A DNA stretch of 5,152 nt from an uncultured Lachnospira sp. (GTDB lineage Bacteria; Bacillota; Clostridia; Lachnospirales; Lachnospiraceae), in assembly GCA_947169835.1 (NCBI GenBank), contig CAMVRH010000076.1, positions 1 to 5,152 on the forward strand. Direction: 5' to 3'. Positions within the stretch are counted from its first letter, which is position 1. Every line of letters begins with the position of its first letter. The notes beneath the pieces are model-generated. The model was given only the letters and a program-made list of their open reading frames with translations. It had not been told where the DNA came from and ran no database searches. Positions 1 through 5,152 of this stretch are shown in pieces. A program made the position numbers and the translations under genes.

Positions 1-1799
1 TATGCAATAAACTCTTCATTTGTCACACCACGATCTATCAATTCTGCCTCATTAAGCTCAACTGGAACTGTAGATGTGACATCCAAACTATCGTAATAAT
101 GTTTTGTCTCGTCATTCCATACATACACATTATAATCAAAAACAAAGTCTATATCTACTAAATCTTTAAGGAAGAAATACTGTTCAATATTTCTAATCAA
201 CACTCCATCTGTCTGCTTAATGATCTTTAAATAATTATCTTTGATTAGTTTAATATCGTTTTTACGTGCTACATATGGAAGTGCAATGTAAACACTTATA
301 TTTTTTTCTTTAACTAGTTCTATTCCATTTTCAACATCGTCAAATGGGAATAAATTTAAATCTACATAAACTCTATCTATAAAATCCCTAGACAAAGTTT
401 CTTTCAACTGATCAAACGATGAAACTGAAACTGTAATCAATCTTTGCTCATTATTTGTCTCTTCTTTAACAGTTTCTGTTTCCTCTATTTCTTCACACTT
501 TCTTTTAAACTTAGCAAGTGATTTTTCATAAGCTAAATCTAGATACTTTCTTCTTACATCATTAATCTCTGATACTGGTAAGAAAGTATTATCATCCATA
601 TCATACTCAATATCTTCAAATACAAAATCTGTATTACCAGTTTTGTTTACATGTTTATTTAATGTATCAAGTTCAAGCGGCATATTCTGAGCTTCTTCAA
701 CATCAGAACCGCTAACTGTTATTTGTTCACCATCTACTTCCCCAGAGATTTCAAAAGGTTCTCCCACCTTACATTTAACATTAATATACAATGGTTTCAT
801 TAGAGTTTTATTAGAATATTTGTCACGCAAGTATTCTGTGAACTCTCTATTTTCCTCTCTGAAAGCTGGTTCTTTAAGTGAAATCATTTCGCGACCATTC
901 TTAGTATAGAAATAGCTTTCATTAAAACCGTGTCTGTTAAACAAGTCCATTAAAAGTTTGATATCAGATTCTTCCACTTCAAACTTTTCACCATTCAAAA
1001 TCATATCTAAGTACTTTCTATAGATGCTAACTACACCACAGACATACTCTTTCTTTTTCATACGTCCTTCTATTTTTAGAGAAGTTACACCTGAATCAAT
1101 AATGTCTGGCAACAAATACAAAGCACAAATATCTTTTGGACTTAAAATATATTTTTCATCCGATTCATTTATAAGCATTCCATCATAAATTACATCATAA
1201 GGTAATCTACAAGGCTGTGCACATCTTCCTCTGTTTCCACTTCGTCCACCTATAAAACTGCTAAGCAAACACTGTCCGGAGTAACAATAACAAAGAGCGC
1301 CATGAACAAAAGACTCTATCTCTATGTCTGTACCTTTCAAGTCTTTAATTTCATCAATAGATAGCTCTCTTGGAAGAACTACTCTTTCCGCCCCTAAATC
1401 TTTTAACCATTTAACTGTCTCTTTCCCACTAATTGTCATTTGAGTACTAGCATGTATTTTTAATTCAGGGAAATGTTTTTTAACGAATAACAACACTCCA
1501 ACATCTTGAACAATTACACTATCTAGACCATTTTCATATAGAGGACGCAAAAAATCATAGAGATCATTTTTAATCTCTTTATTTTTTAGAAGAGTATTTA
1601 TCGTTAGATAAACTTTGCGACCATTAAGATGTGCATAGTTTAAAACATCGATAATCTCTTCAGTATTTAGATTTTCTGCATTTGCTCTAGCACTAAAGTT
1701 TTCACCACCTAGATAAATGGCATCAGCTCCAGCATTAATAGCCGCTATAGCTATATCATATGAGCCGGCAGGTGCTAATAGTTCTACATCTCTTTTCAT
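1..1799 (-). CDS. U32-family protein (long clostridial RlhA/TrhP-like type), C-terminus cut by window edge
   Basis: An open frame of 599 codons without a stop runs from ATG at 1799 off the left edge, so the C-terminus is missing. The start has AGGA 7 bases upstream (1807-1810) and gives the hallmark N-terminus with ELLAPAG at residues 6-12. The U32 family signature fits exactly at residues 162-180 (E162, F164, G167, C170, G175, C177, S180), followed by C193 and C197, KDIC at 222-225 and KIEGR at 242-246. Order seen: U32 barrel about 1-300, a DUF3656-like region about 335-418, an acidic linker about 435-452, then a second barrel-like segment from about 453 that resembles residues 50-151. Family knowledge: named 'peptidase' historically, but relatives RlhA and TrhP act in 23S rRNA or tRNA hydroxylation, and UbiU/UbiV hold a 4Fe-4S cluster on four cysteines. 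C170, C177, C193 and C225 are my inferred ligands. Exact substrate cannot be fixed; proteolysis is the less likely alternative. It lies downstream of zapA behind a terminator. Confidence 0.93.
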   Translation of the reverse strand, partial: MKRDVELLAPAGSYDIAIAAINAGADAIYLGGENFSARANAENLNTEEIIDVLNYAHLNGRKVYLTINTLLKNKEIKNDLYDFLRPLYENGLDSVIVQDVGVLLFVKKHFPELKIHASTQMTISGKETVKWLKDLGAERVVLPRELSIDEIKDLKGTDIEIESFVHGALCYCYSGQCLLSSFIGGRSGNRGRCAQPCRLPYDVIYDGMLINESDEKYILSPKDICALYLLPDIIDSGVTSLKIEGRMKKKEYVCGVVSIYRKYLDMILNGEKFEVEESDIKLLMDLFNRHGFNESYFYTKNGREMISLKEPAFREENREFTEYLRDKYSNKTLMKPLYINVKCKVGEPFEISGEVDGEQITVSGSDVEEAQNMPLELDTLNKHVNKTGNTDFVFEDIEYDMDDNTFLPVSEINDVRRKYLDLAYEKSLAKFKRKCEEIEETETVKEETNNEQRLITVSVSSFDQLKETLSRDFIDRVYVDLNLFPFDDVENGIELVKEKNISVYIALPYVARKNDIKLIKDNYLKIIKQTDGVLIRNIEQYFFLKDLVDIDFVFDYNVYVWNDETKHYYDSLDVTSTVPVELNEAELIDRGVTNEEFIA

Positions 1800-1843
1800 A
1801 GTCTTATCCTAAACAAGATTCATTAAAATATCATTAAAACGTT

Positions 1844-1875
1844 AAAAACGACCAGGCCGTTAAGCCTGATCGTTT
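1844..1875 (-). terminator. Intrinsic terminator after zapA
   Basis: Read on the minus strand, AAACGATCAGGC (1875-1864) pairs with GCCTGGTCGTTT (1857-1846) over 12 bp with one T-G wobble, around a 6-base loop (1863-1858). The distal arm runs straight into a five-T tract (1848-1844). It begins 7 bases after the zapA stop codon, as expected for a rho-independent terminator. Because the U32 gene lies only 45 bases further on in the same direction, this element either ends the zapA transcript or lets only part of it through. The opposite strand has a less regular T-rich stretch after the stem, but there is no convergent gene for it to serve. Confidence 0.85.
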
Positions 1876-1882
1876 ATAATTA

Positions 1883-2272
1883 TTATTTTGATTGTAGTCT
1901 GATGATTTCTTTCTCAAGCTCTTTAATCTTTTCCAGTGCATTTTCTAATTCATCAGTAGCTGTCTGTGCTTTAGCATCCGACAGGATCAACTCATGTTTC
2001 AAATCATACACTTCTTTTTCCTTGATACTTAAATCATCTTCTAATAGATCTGCTTGTTTCTTTGCCTTGAAGTAATCATTAGCAATGTTGATTTCAAGAA
2101 GAATGCGTTGCATATCTGGCTTCTGCATTCTGAAATCTTCATTTTTCTTAAATTCTAAAATCATATTATTGATGTATGAAGCGACTTTTTGTAAGTATGC
2201 TTCGCTTTCGAAACCACCGATATTGTAAATCTTACCATCGATGACCACATCAATATAATTTTTTGACGACAT
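1883..2272 (-). CDS. zapA: Cell division protein ZapA
   Basis: A 129-residue protein that is expected to bind FtsZ in the cytoplasm and promote bundling and stability of the division ring. The N-terminal part matches the ZapA globular domain: beta strands around VVIDGKIYNI (9-18), then the conserved GGFESEAYLQKVASYIN (19-35) leading into the first helix. From about residue 70 to the end the sequence is charged and heptad-like, consistent with the long dimerisation coiled coil of the family. The C-terminal coil is longer than in the shortest ZapA proteins, as is common in Clostridia. The ATG at 2272 has AAGGAG (2287-2282) 9 bases upstream, so the start is secure. An extended -10 box lies about 35 bases upstream and a terminator follows the stop, so zapA may be a one-gene transcript, with read-through from the upstream secreted-protein gene also possible since no terminator separates them. 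Confidence 0.93.
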   Translation of the reverse strand: MSSKNYIDVVIDGKIYNIGGFESEAYLQKVASYINNMILEFKKNEDFRMQKPDMQRILLEINIANDYFKAKKQADLLEDDLSIKEKEVYDLKHELILSDAKAQTATDELENALEKIKELEKEIIRLQSK

Positions 2273-2306
2273 AATTAATTACTCCTTTTAGCAAAATAGC
2301 TAGTCT

Positions 2307-2315
2307 ATTATAGCA
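2307..2315 (-). promoter_or_regulatory. Extended -10 promoter for zapA
   Basis: On the minus strand the bases read TGC TATAAT, a perfect -10 hexamer (2312-2307) with the TGN extension (2315-2313). The expected transcription start is near 2300, giving a leader of roughly 28 bases that includes the zapA ribosome binding site. The element starts 3 bases past the stop codon of the secreted-protein gene. At spacings of 15-18 bp the -35 position is purine-rich (for example AAGAAA) and does not resemble TTGACA, so the promoter would rely on the extended -10 contact. A chance match is possible in AT-rich DNA, but the full nine-base match at this position argues against it. Confidence 0.65.
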
Positions 2316-2317
2316 TA

Positions 2318-3499
2318 TTATTTAGTCTTTTTCTTCTTAACTTTAGACCATTTACCCCAAATCAAAGTTCCGTTGTAGCTCTTAGCTCCTCTAACTCTGA
2401 TGAAGTATTTTTTCTTTTTCTTTAGACCCTTGAATGTCCATTTAGTCTTTGTAGTAGTTTTCTTCTTAAGACCCTTCTTGAAGTTCTTCTTAAGAGCAAC
2501 CTGTACCTGGTACTTCTTAGCGCCTGAAGCTTTATACTTAACTGTTAATTTCTTCTTAGCAGCTTTAACGCTCTTAACATTAGCTTTTCCAGCTGCAGCA
2601 GCTTTATTTCCAGCTAATACCTTGAAGTCTTTAACTTCAACTTCACCACTCATGTTATTCTCGTCTTTAAACTCTTTCAAGTATGGACCAAATGCCATCT
2701 TGATACCCATTGTAGGTGATGAAGCTTTCTTCTGATAATCAGCTTTGTCAGATGGAACTAAAACTTTCATAGTAACATTAACATAATCAGTATTTCTGCT
2801 GTCCATACCAATTAGGTTATTGAAATCTTTAGTCTTTGTCATTACATTCTTTCCTGCATATGTAGCTGTCATTCCCTGTACAGCAAGAGCTGCTCCATCA
2901 GGATCATTATTATCATACGCTTTAATGTGGAAGTGTTTTACATAGTTGTACTTTCCAGTACCTTCTGTGTAATGACAATCTTTACCTTCCCAGTTCTTAA
3001 GACCTTTGATTACTGTAGTGTCATCACACTTTGTAATCTCGTTCTTTAGAGTACTCTTAACCTTGAAAGAAACTGTGTAGTAACGTCCTCTTTCAACAGG
3101 AACAACCTTAGTTGTTGTAACACCCCAAGGGTTTGACTGAACAACAGCACCTGTCATTGGGTTGTAGTTAGCACTCCAACCAGTACTTGTTACGTCAAGT
3201 ACAAATTTGTCAGCTGCAGAACTCTTAAATTTAGCACATTCACCATATGTGTAGTATGCATCAAGTTTACCTTTAGCAGCCTGAACAGCAGCTTTATCAG
3301 CCTTAATGTTCCATACCTGGTGTGCTTTGTTAAGTTCTTTCTCCCAATCACCTTTGTCTTCAGCATTATTTCCGTGGATTGAGTATGAACTCCAGCCCTT
3401 ACCTGCTGAAACGTCAGTTCCTGGATTCTGAGCACTAACAATGCCTGACAAACCTAATACAAGTGTCAATGTTAGTACGATAGAAATAATTCTTTTCAT
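2318..3499 (-). CDS. Secreted protein with unclassified central (possibly CBM-like) region and lysine-rich FN3-like tail
   Basis: A 393-residue exported protein. Residues 1-23 form a clear signal peptide: MKR, a hydrophobic core (about 4-20) and VSA before Q24. There is no lipobox, LPxTG motif or later membrane segment, so it is probably released or held on the wall non-covalently. Residues about 25-300 are unclassified; from about 138 to 296 alternating strands (RYYTVSFKVKS, VNVTMKVLVPS, MGIKMAFGPY, VEVKDFKVL) suggest a beta-sandwich like some carbohydrate-binding modules, which is inference. Residues about 305-393 look like an FN3 domain (KKLTVKYKAS, KKYQVQVAL, FKGLKKKKKYFIRVR, WGKWSKV) with 33 lysines and no Asp or Glu. 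Three cysteines remain in the mature chain (88, 158, 175). No catalytic motif is recognisable. An upstream in-frame ATG at 3547 would add 16 residues in front of the signal peptide; it is rejected because AAGGAGA sits 8 bases before the ATG at 3499. Function unknown; adhesion or glycan/polyanion binding is a guess. Confidence 0.85.
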   Translation of the reverse strand: MKRIISIVLTLTLVLGLSGIVSAQNPGTDVSAGKGWSSYSIHGNNAEDKGDWEKELNKAHQVWNIKADKAAVQAAKGKLDAYYTYGECAKFKSSAADKFVLDVTSTGWSANYNPMTGAVVQSNPWGVTTTKVVPVERGRYYTVSFKVKSTLKNEITKCDDTTVIKGLKNWEGKDCHYTEGTGKYNYVKHFHIKAYDNNDPDGAALAVQGMTATYAGKNVMTKTKDFNNLIGMDSRNTDYVNVTMKVLVPSDKADYQKKASSPTMGIKMAFGPYLKEFKDENNMSGEVEVKDFKVLAGNKAAAAGKANVKSVKAAKKKLTVKYKASGAKKYQVQVALKKNFKKGLKKKTTTKTKWTFKGLKKKKKYFIRVRGAKSYNGTLIWGKWSKVKKKKTK

Positions 3500-3507
3500 T
3501 TTAAAAA

Positions 3508-3514
3508 TCTCCTT
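3508..3514 (-). promoter_or_regulatory. Strong ribosome binding site fixing the secreted-protein start
   Basis: The minus strand reads AAGGAGA, a near-complete Shine-Dalgarno match, 8 bases before the ATG at 3499. It decides that start over the ATG at 3547, which lacks such a site, lies only 2 bases past the ruvB stop, and falls within the proposed promoter. Confidence 0.85.
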
Positions 3515-3527
3515 TTCTTTTAAATTC

Positions 3528-3545
3528 GCTACATATAAATATAGC
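3528..3545 (-). repeat. 18-bp imperfect palindrome over the -10 box of the secreted-protein gene
   Basis: GCTATAT and ATGTAGC, separated by TTAT on the minus strand, are inverted copies with one non-Watson-Crick position (T-G). The palindrome covers the TATATT -10 hexamer and the expected transcription start. It could be an operator, or a weak hairpin in read-through RNA from ruvB; no T-tract follows, so it is not a standard terminator. AT-rich DNA makes chance palindromes common. Confidence 0.4.
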
Positions 3546-3566
3546 AATTTTACTGTTCTTTTTCAA
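3538..3566 (-). promoter_or_regulatory. Sigma-A-type promoter of the secreted-protein gene
   Basis: The minus strand carries TTGAAA (3566-3561, five of six to TTGACA), a spacer of exactly 17 bp, and TATATT (3543-3538, five of six to TATAAT) preceded by TGC, so it is also an extended -10. Transcription would start near 3531 and give a leader of about 32 bases containing the AAGGAGA site. The -35 and part of the spacer lie within the last codons of ruvB, whose stop is at 3552-3550. This arrangement gives the secreted-protein gene expression independent of ruvAB. Confidence 0.75.
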
Positions 3567-4551
3567 TACCAAGATGCTTGTATGCAAGGTCTGTAGCAAC
3601 CCTTCCACTCTTAGTTCTTTGGATAAATCCGTTCTGAATTAAGTATGGTTCATACACATCTTCAAGTGTGCCGGAATCTTCGCCTATGGCGGCTGCTATA
3701 GAGTCGATTCCCACTGGACCTCCGCCAAATTTCATAATGATAGTTTCAAGTATTGTTCTATCTCCTTTGTCGAGTCCAGATTTATCTACATCTAGCTTAT
3801 CAAGTGCATCGTTAGCCACTTCTTTTGTGATAACTCCGTCGTATTTAACCTGGGCAAAGTCCCTAACTCTTTTAAGTAGTCTATTTGCAAGTCTAGGTGT
3901 GCCACGCGATCTTCTTGCGAGTTCTAATGCACCTTCATCGTCTATCTGTACATCAAGTCTATCTGCCGATTTAATAATGATTTCTTTAAGTTCATCTACC
4001 GAGTAAAATTCTAGTTTAGCAATAATACCAAATCTATCTCTTAAAGGAGCTGTTAAAAGTCCCGCTCTAGTAGTTGCTCCTATTAACGTGAACTTTGGAA
4101 GATTAAGTCTAATTGATCTAGCTCCCTGGCCCTTTCCAATCATAATATCGATTGAATAGTCTTCCATGGCTGGATATAAGACTTCTTCCACCTGTCTGTT
4201 AAGTCTGTGAATTTCATCGACAAACAAAATATCGTTCTCTTGAAGTCCATTTAAGATGGCAGCCATCTCTCCTGGCTTCTCAATAGCCGGTCCACTTGTT
4301 ACTTTAATGTTAACCCCCATTTGTAATGCAATTATGAGTGCTAAAGTGGTCTTTCCAAGGCCTGGAGGGCCATAAAATAACACGTGATCTAAAGGTTCAT
4401 TTCGATTCTTTGCAGCTTCGATATAAACCTTAATTTTCTCTTTAATAGCTTCCTGACCTACATAATCATCTAGATTTTGTGGTCTTAAGCCTTTTTCTAC
4501 CGCTTTGTCTTCAGTAGTGACTTCAGTTTTAATAATTCTCTTATCTGACAT
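3550..4551 (-). CDS. ruvB: Holliday junction branch migration ATPase RuvB
   Basis: A 333-residue AAA+ motor that forms hexameric rings and pumps DNA through the RuvA-bound Holliday junction during recombinational repair. Visible in order: the N-terminal [13 protein letters not shown] (21-33), Walker A GPPGLGKT (61-68), Walker B ending in FVDEIH (110-115; D112, E113), the glycine-rich beta-hairpin region around IGKGQGARS (138-146), sensor 1 GATTR (158-162), the probable arginine finger R171 in PLRDRFG, sensor 2 RGTPR (216-220), and the C-terminal winged helix with GGGPVG (276-281) and [10 protein letters not shown] (301-310). Length and motifs are normal and complete. A TTG at 4557 would add two residues but lies only 2 bases from the Shine-Dalgarno sequence, so the ATG at 4551 is preferred. 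It follows ruvA with 12 bases between stop and start and is certainly co-transcribed. Its 3' end holds the -35 element of the next gene. Confidence 0.98.
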   Translation of the reverse strand: MSDKRIIKTEVTTEDKAVEKGLRPQNLDDYVGQEAIKEKIKVYIEAAKNRNEPLDHVLFYGPPGLGKTTLALIIALQMGVNIKVTSGPAIEKPGEMAAILNGLQENDILFVDEIHRLNRQVEEVLYPAMEDYSIDIMIGKGQGARSIRLNLPKFTLIGATTRAGLLTAPLRDRFGIIAKLEFYSVDELKEIIIKSADRLDVQIDDEGALELARRSRGTPRLANRLLKRVRDFAQVKYDGVITKEVANDALDKLDVDKSGLDKGDRTILETIIMKFGGGPVGIDSIAAAIGEDSGTLEDVYEPYLIQNGFIQRTKSGRVATDLAYKHLGIEKEQ

Positions 4552-4559
4552 AATCAAAT

Positions 4560-4565
4560 TCCTTT
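4560..4565 (-). promoter_or_regulatory. Ribosome binding site of ruvB, overlapping the ruvA stop codon
   Basis: AAAGGA on the minus strand ends 8 bases before the ATG at 4551 and shares bases with the ruvA TAA (4566-4564). The spacing fits the ATG and rules against the TTG at 4557. The overlap points to translational coupling of ruvA and ruvB, which would help keep the two subunits in balance. Confidence 0.8.
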
Positions 4566-5151
4566 AACCAATTAGCATCAAAGCTTTCTTTAACATATCT
4601 TCCACGCTCATATCTTCTGTCTCGTCTATACGTTTGACAGCAGATATAGCTTCTGATTTCGAATATCCTAATTCCACAAGCGCATCAACCACGTCAGTAG
4701 ATAACGAACTATCTGCAGAACCTTTTTCTGGGACAAAGTCCTCTACGCCCTCAATTTCAATCTTATCTTTTAGTTCAAGAACAATGCGTTCAGCAGTTTT
4801 TGCTCCCACACCAGGTGAACTAGCAATAGTCTTCGAATCGCCGCTAACAATAGACATCTTAAGCATATCACCAGGGCATGTAGAAAGTATTCCCAAAGCA
4901 ATCTTTGGTCCAACTTTATTAACTGTCAAAAGAAGTTTAAACATTTCAAGATTCTCCCTGTTCAAGAATCCATAAAGCTGCATAGCATCTTCTTTCACAT
5001 TAAAGTAAGTGTGGAGTTTAACCTCTTCGCCTTCGCCTATAACACTCAGATCATCATTAGTCATAAACACAGAGATTCCAATTCCATGATTATCCACAAT
5101 CACTTTTTCAGTATCAACATATTCAACTATTCCTGATACGTATGAAATCAT
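4564..5151 (-). CDS. ruvA: Holliday junction DNA helicase subunit RuvA
   Basis: A 195-residue junction-binding protein that assembles as a tetramer on the four-way DNA junction and loads RuvB. The N-terminal OB-fold domain spans about 1-63 and includes the acidic pin pair E54-D55 just before the conserved MQLYGF (57-62). Two helix-hairpin-helix motifs follow: VNKVGPKIALGIL (77-89) and SPGVGAKTAERIVLELKDK (112-130). An acidic, flexible linker about 132-150 leads to the C-terminal three-helix domain (about 151-195, with DALVELGYSKSEA at 156-168) that contacts RuvB. Length is normal for the family (about 200). The ATG at 5151 gives MISYVSG, the usual RuvA start, so the gene is complete, but only one base lies upstream and its ribosome binding site and promoter are outside the window. 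ruvC often precedes ruvA in related genomes and may lie just beyond the edge. Confidence 0.98.
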   Translation of the reverse strand: MISYVSGIVEYVDTEKVIVDNHGIGISVFMTNDDLSVIGEGEEVKLHTYFNVKEDAMQLYGFLNRENLEMFKLLLTVNKVGPKIALGILSTCPGDMLKMSIVSGDSKTIASSPGVGAKTAERIVLELKDKIEIEGVEDFVPEKGSADSSLSTDVVDALVELGYSKSEAISAVKRIDETEDMSVEDMLKKALMLIG

Positions 5152-5152
5152 A

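Noticed and set aside
1825..1833. TGATATTTT as a promoter for the U32 gene
   Set aside because: Only four of six matches in the -10 and no -35 at 16-18 bp; too weak to list as a feature, kept as an open point in the findings.
2285..2304. Short inverted repeats (TAGC...GCTA, AATAG...CTATT) in the zapA leader
   Set aside because: Arms of 4-5 bp in AT-rich DNA are expected by chance, and there is no T-tract or riboswitch-like architecture.
2400..2735. Plus-strand open frame opposite the lysine-rich tail
   Set aside because: Its Phe/Leu-rich product is the antisense image of AAG/AAA lysine codons; no family resemblance or ribosome binding site, and a real gene lies opposite.
3190..3441. Minus-strand 83-codon frame overlapping the secreted-protein gene in another frame
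   Set aside because: Fully contained in a gene with signal peptide and promoter; no domain or ribosome binding site of its own.
3500..3547. A 16-residue N-terminal extension of the secreted protein from ATG at 3547
   Set aside because: It would place a charged segment ahead of the signal peptide, lacks a ribosome binding site, and overlaps the promoter; AAGGAGA before ATG 3499 fixes the shorter start.
3668..4006. Plus-strand open frame opposite ruvB
   Set aside because: Lies antisense to the conserved C-terminal half of RuvB, Ser/Leu-rich low-complexity product, no family resemblance.
4552..4557. TTG start for ruvB at 4557
   Set aside because: Only 2 bases separate it from AAAGGA; the ATG at 4551 has the proper 8-base spacing.
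4634..4975. Plus-strand open frame opposite ruvA
   Set aside because: Antisense to conserved RuvA helix-hairpin-helix coding sequence, with no protein-like features.

Overview
The window is about 5.2 kb of AT-rich DNA in which every supportable gene lies on the minus strand. It suggests a low-GC Gram-positive anaerobe of the class Clostridia, probably Lachnospiraceae-like. This rests on three things: AT-ending codons in the housekeeping genes, the zapA to U32-protein adjacency, and a lysine-rich fibronectin type III tail of a kind common in secreted Lachnospiraceae proteins. The taxonomic call is inference; there is no rRNA gene or other decisive marker.

In transcription order (right to left) the layout is: ruvA (5151-4564), ruvB (4551-3550), a secreted protein with a signal peptide, an unclassified central region and an FN3-like tail (3499-2318), zapA (2272-1883), an intrinsic terminator (1875-1844), and a long U32-family protein (1799 running off the left edge at position 1). 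No gap between genes exceeds about 85 bases, and I see no RNA gene, mobile element, CRISPR array or plausible plus-strand gene.

ruvA and ruvB form a tight pair: the ruvB ribosome binding site overlaps the ruvA stop codon. They encode the Holliday-junction branch-migration motor. zapA encodes the small FtsZ-ring stabiliser, and the U32 protein is probably an Fe-S RNA hydroxylation factor of the RlhA/TrhP type rather than a true protease. These four look like ordinary chromosomal housekeeping genes.

The unusual element is the secreted-protein gene between ruvB and zapA. It has its own sigma-A-type promoter (TTGAAA, 17 bp, TATATT with TGC extension) whose -35 lies inside the end of ruvB. It also has a strong Shine-Dalgarno sequence and more C-ending Tyr/Asn/Phe codons than the U32 gene. 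Its last 89 residues hold 33 lysines and no acidic residue. A second promoter, a perfect extended -10 (TGCTATAAT), sits just upstream of that gene's stop-codon end and should drive zapA. The row of co-directional genes therefore looks divided into at least two or three transcription units. I found no convincing new multi-gene system; the secreted protein and its promoter arrangement, and the internal duplication in the U32 protein, are the points most worth following.
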